A stretch of DNA of 6,180 bases from Limisphaerales bacterium (lineage in GTDB: Bacteria > Verrucomicrobiota > Verrucomicrobiia > Limisphaerales > UBA11358): NCBI GenBank assembly GCA_003133815.1, contig PKZR01000324.1:32364-38543 (forward strand), in the 5' to 3' direction. Shown here piece after piece: positions 4,066 through 6,180 of this stretch (the first letter of the stretch is position 1; the number at the start of each line of letters is the position of its first letter). The notes below the pieces were generated by a model. It did not search any database. It saw only the letters and a program-made list of their open reading frames with translations, and was not told the origin of the DNA. The position numbers and the translations under genes were made by a program.

Positions 4066-6180
4066 ATGGTCAAACCTTTTACAACAATCTTGGCTGGCTA
4101 TTTCTGTTTTGCGATCGGCTGGCTTTCGCCTGCATTTGCTGATCAAAACGTGGAACTCAAAGGCGACGCCGGCGGCAAGCGCTTCGACGGCATAGGCGCA
4201 GTGAGCGGCGGCGGCGCGACCTCGGTGTTGTTGAAGGATTATCCCGAACCGCAGCGCAGCCAGGTTTTGGACCTCCTCTTCAAGCCCAAGTTCGGCGCAT
4301 CCATGAGCGCATTGCTGGTGGAAGTTCCCGGCGACGCCAACGCCACGCAAGGAGCCGAGCCGAGCCATATGCACAGTCGTGATGATTTGAATTTCAGCCG
4401 CGGCGATGAATGGTGGCTGATGCGCGAGGCAAAAAAGCGAAACCCGGAGCTGTCGCTCGACGCCTGCGCATGGGGCTGTCCCGGCTGGGTGGGCAATGGG
4501 AATTTCTGGTCGCAGGACATGTGCGATTATTACGTCAAATGGATTCAAGGCCTAAAATCAGTCTATGGTCTGGATTTGGATGCGATTGGTTGTCGCAATG
4601 AAAAAGGCGTCAATGAAGACTTCGCGAAAAAATTTCGCGCGACACTTGATGCGAGCGGATTGCAAAACGTGAAAATTCACGGCTTCGACAACTGGGACAA
4701 GACTAAATTCAACTGGGTCAGGCATATGACCAACGATCTGGTGTTGCGCAATGCAGTGGCCATTTTGAGCAATCACACGATGACTTACATCCCGACGCCT
4801 CCGGATGTGCAACAGCTCGCCGAGGGATGGAACAAACCGATTTGGAACACGGAAGAACATGTCTATAAAAAGGGTTTCGACTGCGAAATAAGCCTCGTGC
4901 AGGCGTTCAACGAAAATTATCTCAACAGCGGCGTAACCAAAATCGTGAACTGGTATCTCGTCGGCTCCGTTTATCCGATGGAATCTTATTCCGAAGATCC
5001 CGCCGCCATGATTGCAAATTCTCCATGGAGCGGAAATTATCACACCCGTGAAGCGTTGTGGGGCTATGCACACTACGGACAATTCTCAAAGATCGGATGG
5101 CAATATCTCAATGGCGCGTGTGGCAGGCTGACGAACGGCGGTACGTTCGTAACGCTCAAATCGCCGGGCAAGGATTACAGCGTCATCATCGAAACCAAGG
5201 GCGCGCAATTATTGCAAAATGTCACCTTTAACATCAGCGGCGGTCTGTCCACCGGCAAACTTTGTGTCTGGCGCAGCAACTCAAAGGAACAGTTTGTCCA
5301 GCAAGACTCCATCACGCCCGTCGTTGACAATCTTGCGGACGGGACATTCACCGTTGCGCTCGAACCGGATTCGATTTATTCCATTTCCACTACCACCGGA
5401 CAGCAAAAGGGATCGTTCGACAACATTCCCGCAGAACAGAAATTCCCGTTCCCGTATTACGAGACGTTTGACGAATATTCTTTGCCGCAACAGTTTGGTT
5501 ATTTGCCGCATTACACGGCGGACATCGCCGACATCTTTGAAATCGCCGACCGTCCGGATAAAACCGGAAAGTGTCTCCGTCAGGTCATAAGCGAGAAACC
5601 TCAGAGCTGGGCGCCCGAATGGATGCCCTATACCATCATCGGAGATGACAATTGGAATGATTACGAAGTCAGCGCCGACATCTATTTGGACGACGGCGGC
5701 TGGGCCGGCGTCATGGGCCGCGTCAACAACGTCGGCGACGGCTATGGCTGTGCGCCAAAGGGATATTACCTGAAGCTGGCGGCGGACGGCTCTTGCACCC
5801 TGATTGTCATCAATGGAAAGGCCGGTGCCGAGGAACTGGGCGACGCAGAGCATCAAGAAGCGGTTCGTGCCGCCAGCAATTCTGATGACAAGGGCGAGAA
5901 ACAGGTGGTAGCCGGCACCGCAAAAAAATTTGATGCCAGTCAATGGCACAACTTAAAACTCCAATTTTCCGGAACCGCCATCAAAGGTTTCGTGGATGGC
6001 GCTCAGGTTTTATCCACTGCAAACAACGCCTTTTCACACGGCATGGCCGGCCTCGTCACCGGCGACAGCAAAACCCGCAACACCGCCTGCTTCGACAATC
6101 TTCTGATCAATGCCGTCGGCGCTCCGACACCAAAGCCAACGGTTTTTGCAAGGAACTTCACGCCGATTTACAAACCTTGA
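4066..6180 (+). CDS. Secreted GH59 glycosidase, galactosylceramidase-like
   Basis: This 704-residue exported enzyme resembles human galactosylceramidase (GALC) along nearly its whole length. Residues 1-25 are a signal peptide, probably cut after SPAFA. FDGIGAVSGGGATS (40-53) opens the family domain. The TIM barrel follows to about 355, with EPSHMH (98-103), EWWLMREAKKRNP (115-127) and WGCPGW (136-141). The likely acid/base is Glu179 (CRNEKG), and the likely nucleophile is Glu263 (IWNTEEH, matching human LWSSEDF). A beta-sandwich (about 356-455) and a lectin-like C-terminal domain (about 466-684) carry LRQV (504-507) and IIGDDNW (524-530). An acidic stretch at 584-615 has no clear human counterpart. 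Against the human protein, the residue before the catalytic Asn-Glu is Arg instead of Trp, and GTEPSHMH is GAEPSHMH. GH59 enzymes release beta-galactose; the substrate here is unknown and need not be a sphingolipid. ATG 4066 gives a clean signal peptide; TTG 3985 would bury it. There is no clear Shine-Dalgarno site. Confidence 0.93.
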   Translation: MVKPFTTILAGYFCFAIGWLSPAFADQNVELKGDAGGKRFDGIGAVSGGGATSVLLKDYPEPQRSQVLDLLFKPKFGASMSALLVEVPGDANATQGAEPSHMHSRDDLNFSRGDEWWLMREAKKRNPELSLDACAWGCPGWVGNGNFWSQDMCDYYVKWIQGLKSVYGLDLDAIGCRNEKGVNEDFAKKFRATLDASGLQNVKIHGFDNWDKTKFNWVRHMTNDLVLRNAVAILSNHTMTYIPTPPDVQQLAEGWNKPIWNTEEHVYKKGFDCEISLVQAFNENYLNSGVTKIVNWYLVGSVYPMESYSEDPAAMIANSPWSGNYHTREALWGYAHYGQFSKIGWQYLNGACGRLTNGGTFVTLKSPGKDYSVIIETKGAQLLQNVTFNISGGLSTGKLCVWRSNSKEQFVQQDSITPVVDNLADGTFTVALEPDSIYSISTTTGQQKGSFDNIPAEQKFPFPYYETFDEYSLPQQFGYLPHYTADIADIFEIADRPDKTGKCLRQVISEKPQSWAPEWMPYTIIGDDNWNDYEVSADIYLDDGGWAGVMGRVNNVGDGYGCAPKGYYLKLAADGSCTLIVINGKAGAEELGDAEHQEAVRAASNSDDKGEKQVVAGTAKKFDASQWHNLKLQFSGTAIKGFVDGAQVLSTANNAFSHGMAGLVTGDSKTRNTACFDNLLINAVGAPTPKPTVFARNFTPIYKP

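Noticed and set aside
5281..5949. 222-residue minus-strand open frame within the GH59 gene
   Set aside because: It is antisense to the conserved GH59 lectin-like domain, has no family likeness, and is expected from the codon use of the real gene.
1..6180. A novel defence, mobile or biosynthetic gene system
   Set aside because: The intact genes are a standard hemC, a single GH59 enzyme, a radical SAM/membrane-protein pair and one small unknown. No cluster of mutually dependent genes such as nuclease/ATPase, toxin/antitoxin or precursor peptide/maturase can be supported.

Overview
The window looks like chromosomal DNA of a soil- or freshwater-type Verrucomicrobiota bacterium, most likely of the Limisphaerales/Pedosphaera group. 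This placement is inferred from features, not from a search. They are the weak or absent Shine-Dalgarno sites, a secreted metazoan-like GH59 glycosidase, a remnant of the 'LxxW..L.TNSP...F.DT' + 'FYR' C-terminal segment that I associate with exported proteins of this phylum, and a palindromic TTGGACTGCGGCAG-type interspersed repeat that I recall from such genomes. No phage genes, CRISPR array, rRNA or tRNA are visible.

Layout from left to right. Positions 1-130 hold three copies of a 42-bp palindrome-rich tandem repeat that probably continues past the left edge, and about 280 bp without a convincing gene follow. A small single-pass membrane protein of unknown function lies at 440-883 (+). Between it and the next gene, which converges on it, sits a 163-bp MITE-like element (946-1108). 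It has near-perfect 20-bp terminal inverted repeats, TA at both ends and a 14-bp perfect hairpin inside. Three genes follow on the minus strand, in transcription order: hemC (3662-2643, hydroxymethylbilane synthase, tetrapyrrole synthesis), a small two-helix membrane protein (2508-2104), and a radical SAM protein (2114-1209). The last two overlap by 11 bp and are probably translationally coupled. The gap after hemC is 134 bp and carries a GC-rich inverted repeat, so hemC may or may not share their transcript.

From 3663 to 4065 lies the divergent intergenic region. It contains a decayed + strand gene end (about 3762-3965) whose reading frame is broken by one TAA exactly where a CAA would restore the usual motif. 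Then comes a plausible sigma-70-like promoter. The last gene (4066-6180, +) is a complete secreted GH59 protein related to galactosylceramidase. Both catalytic glutamates are recognisable, and a C-terminal lectin-like domain is present.

The genes do not form one pathway: a heme-synthesis gene, an uncharacterised radical SAM/membrane-protein pair and an exported glycosidase are simply adjacent. I found no convincing new multi-gene system. The most distinctive items are the nested inverted-repeat element, the 42-bp repeat, the pseudogene scar, and the sequence peculiarities of the GH59 and HemC proteins.
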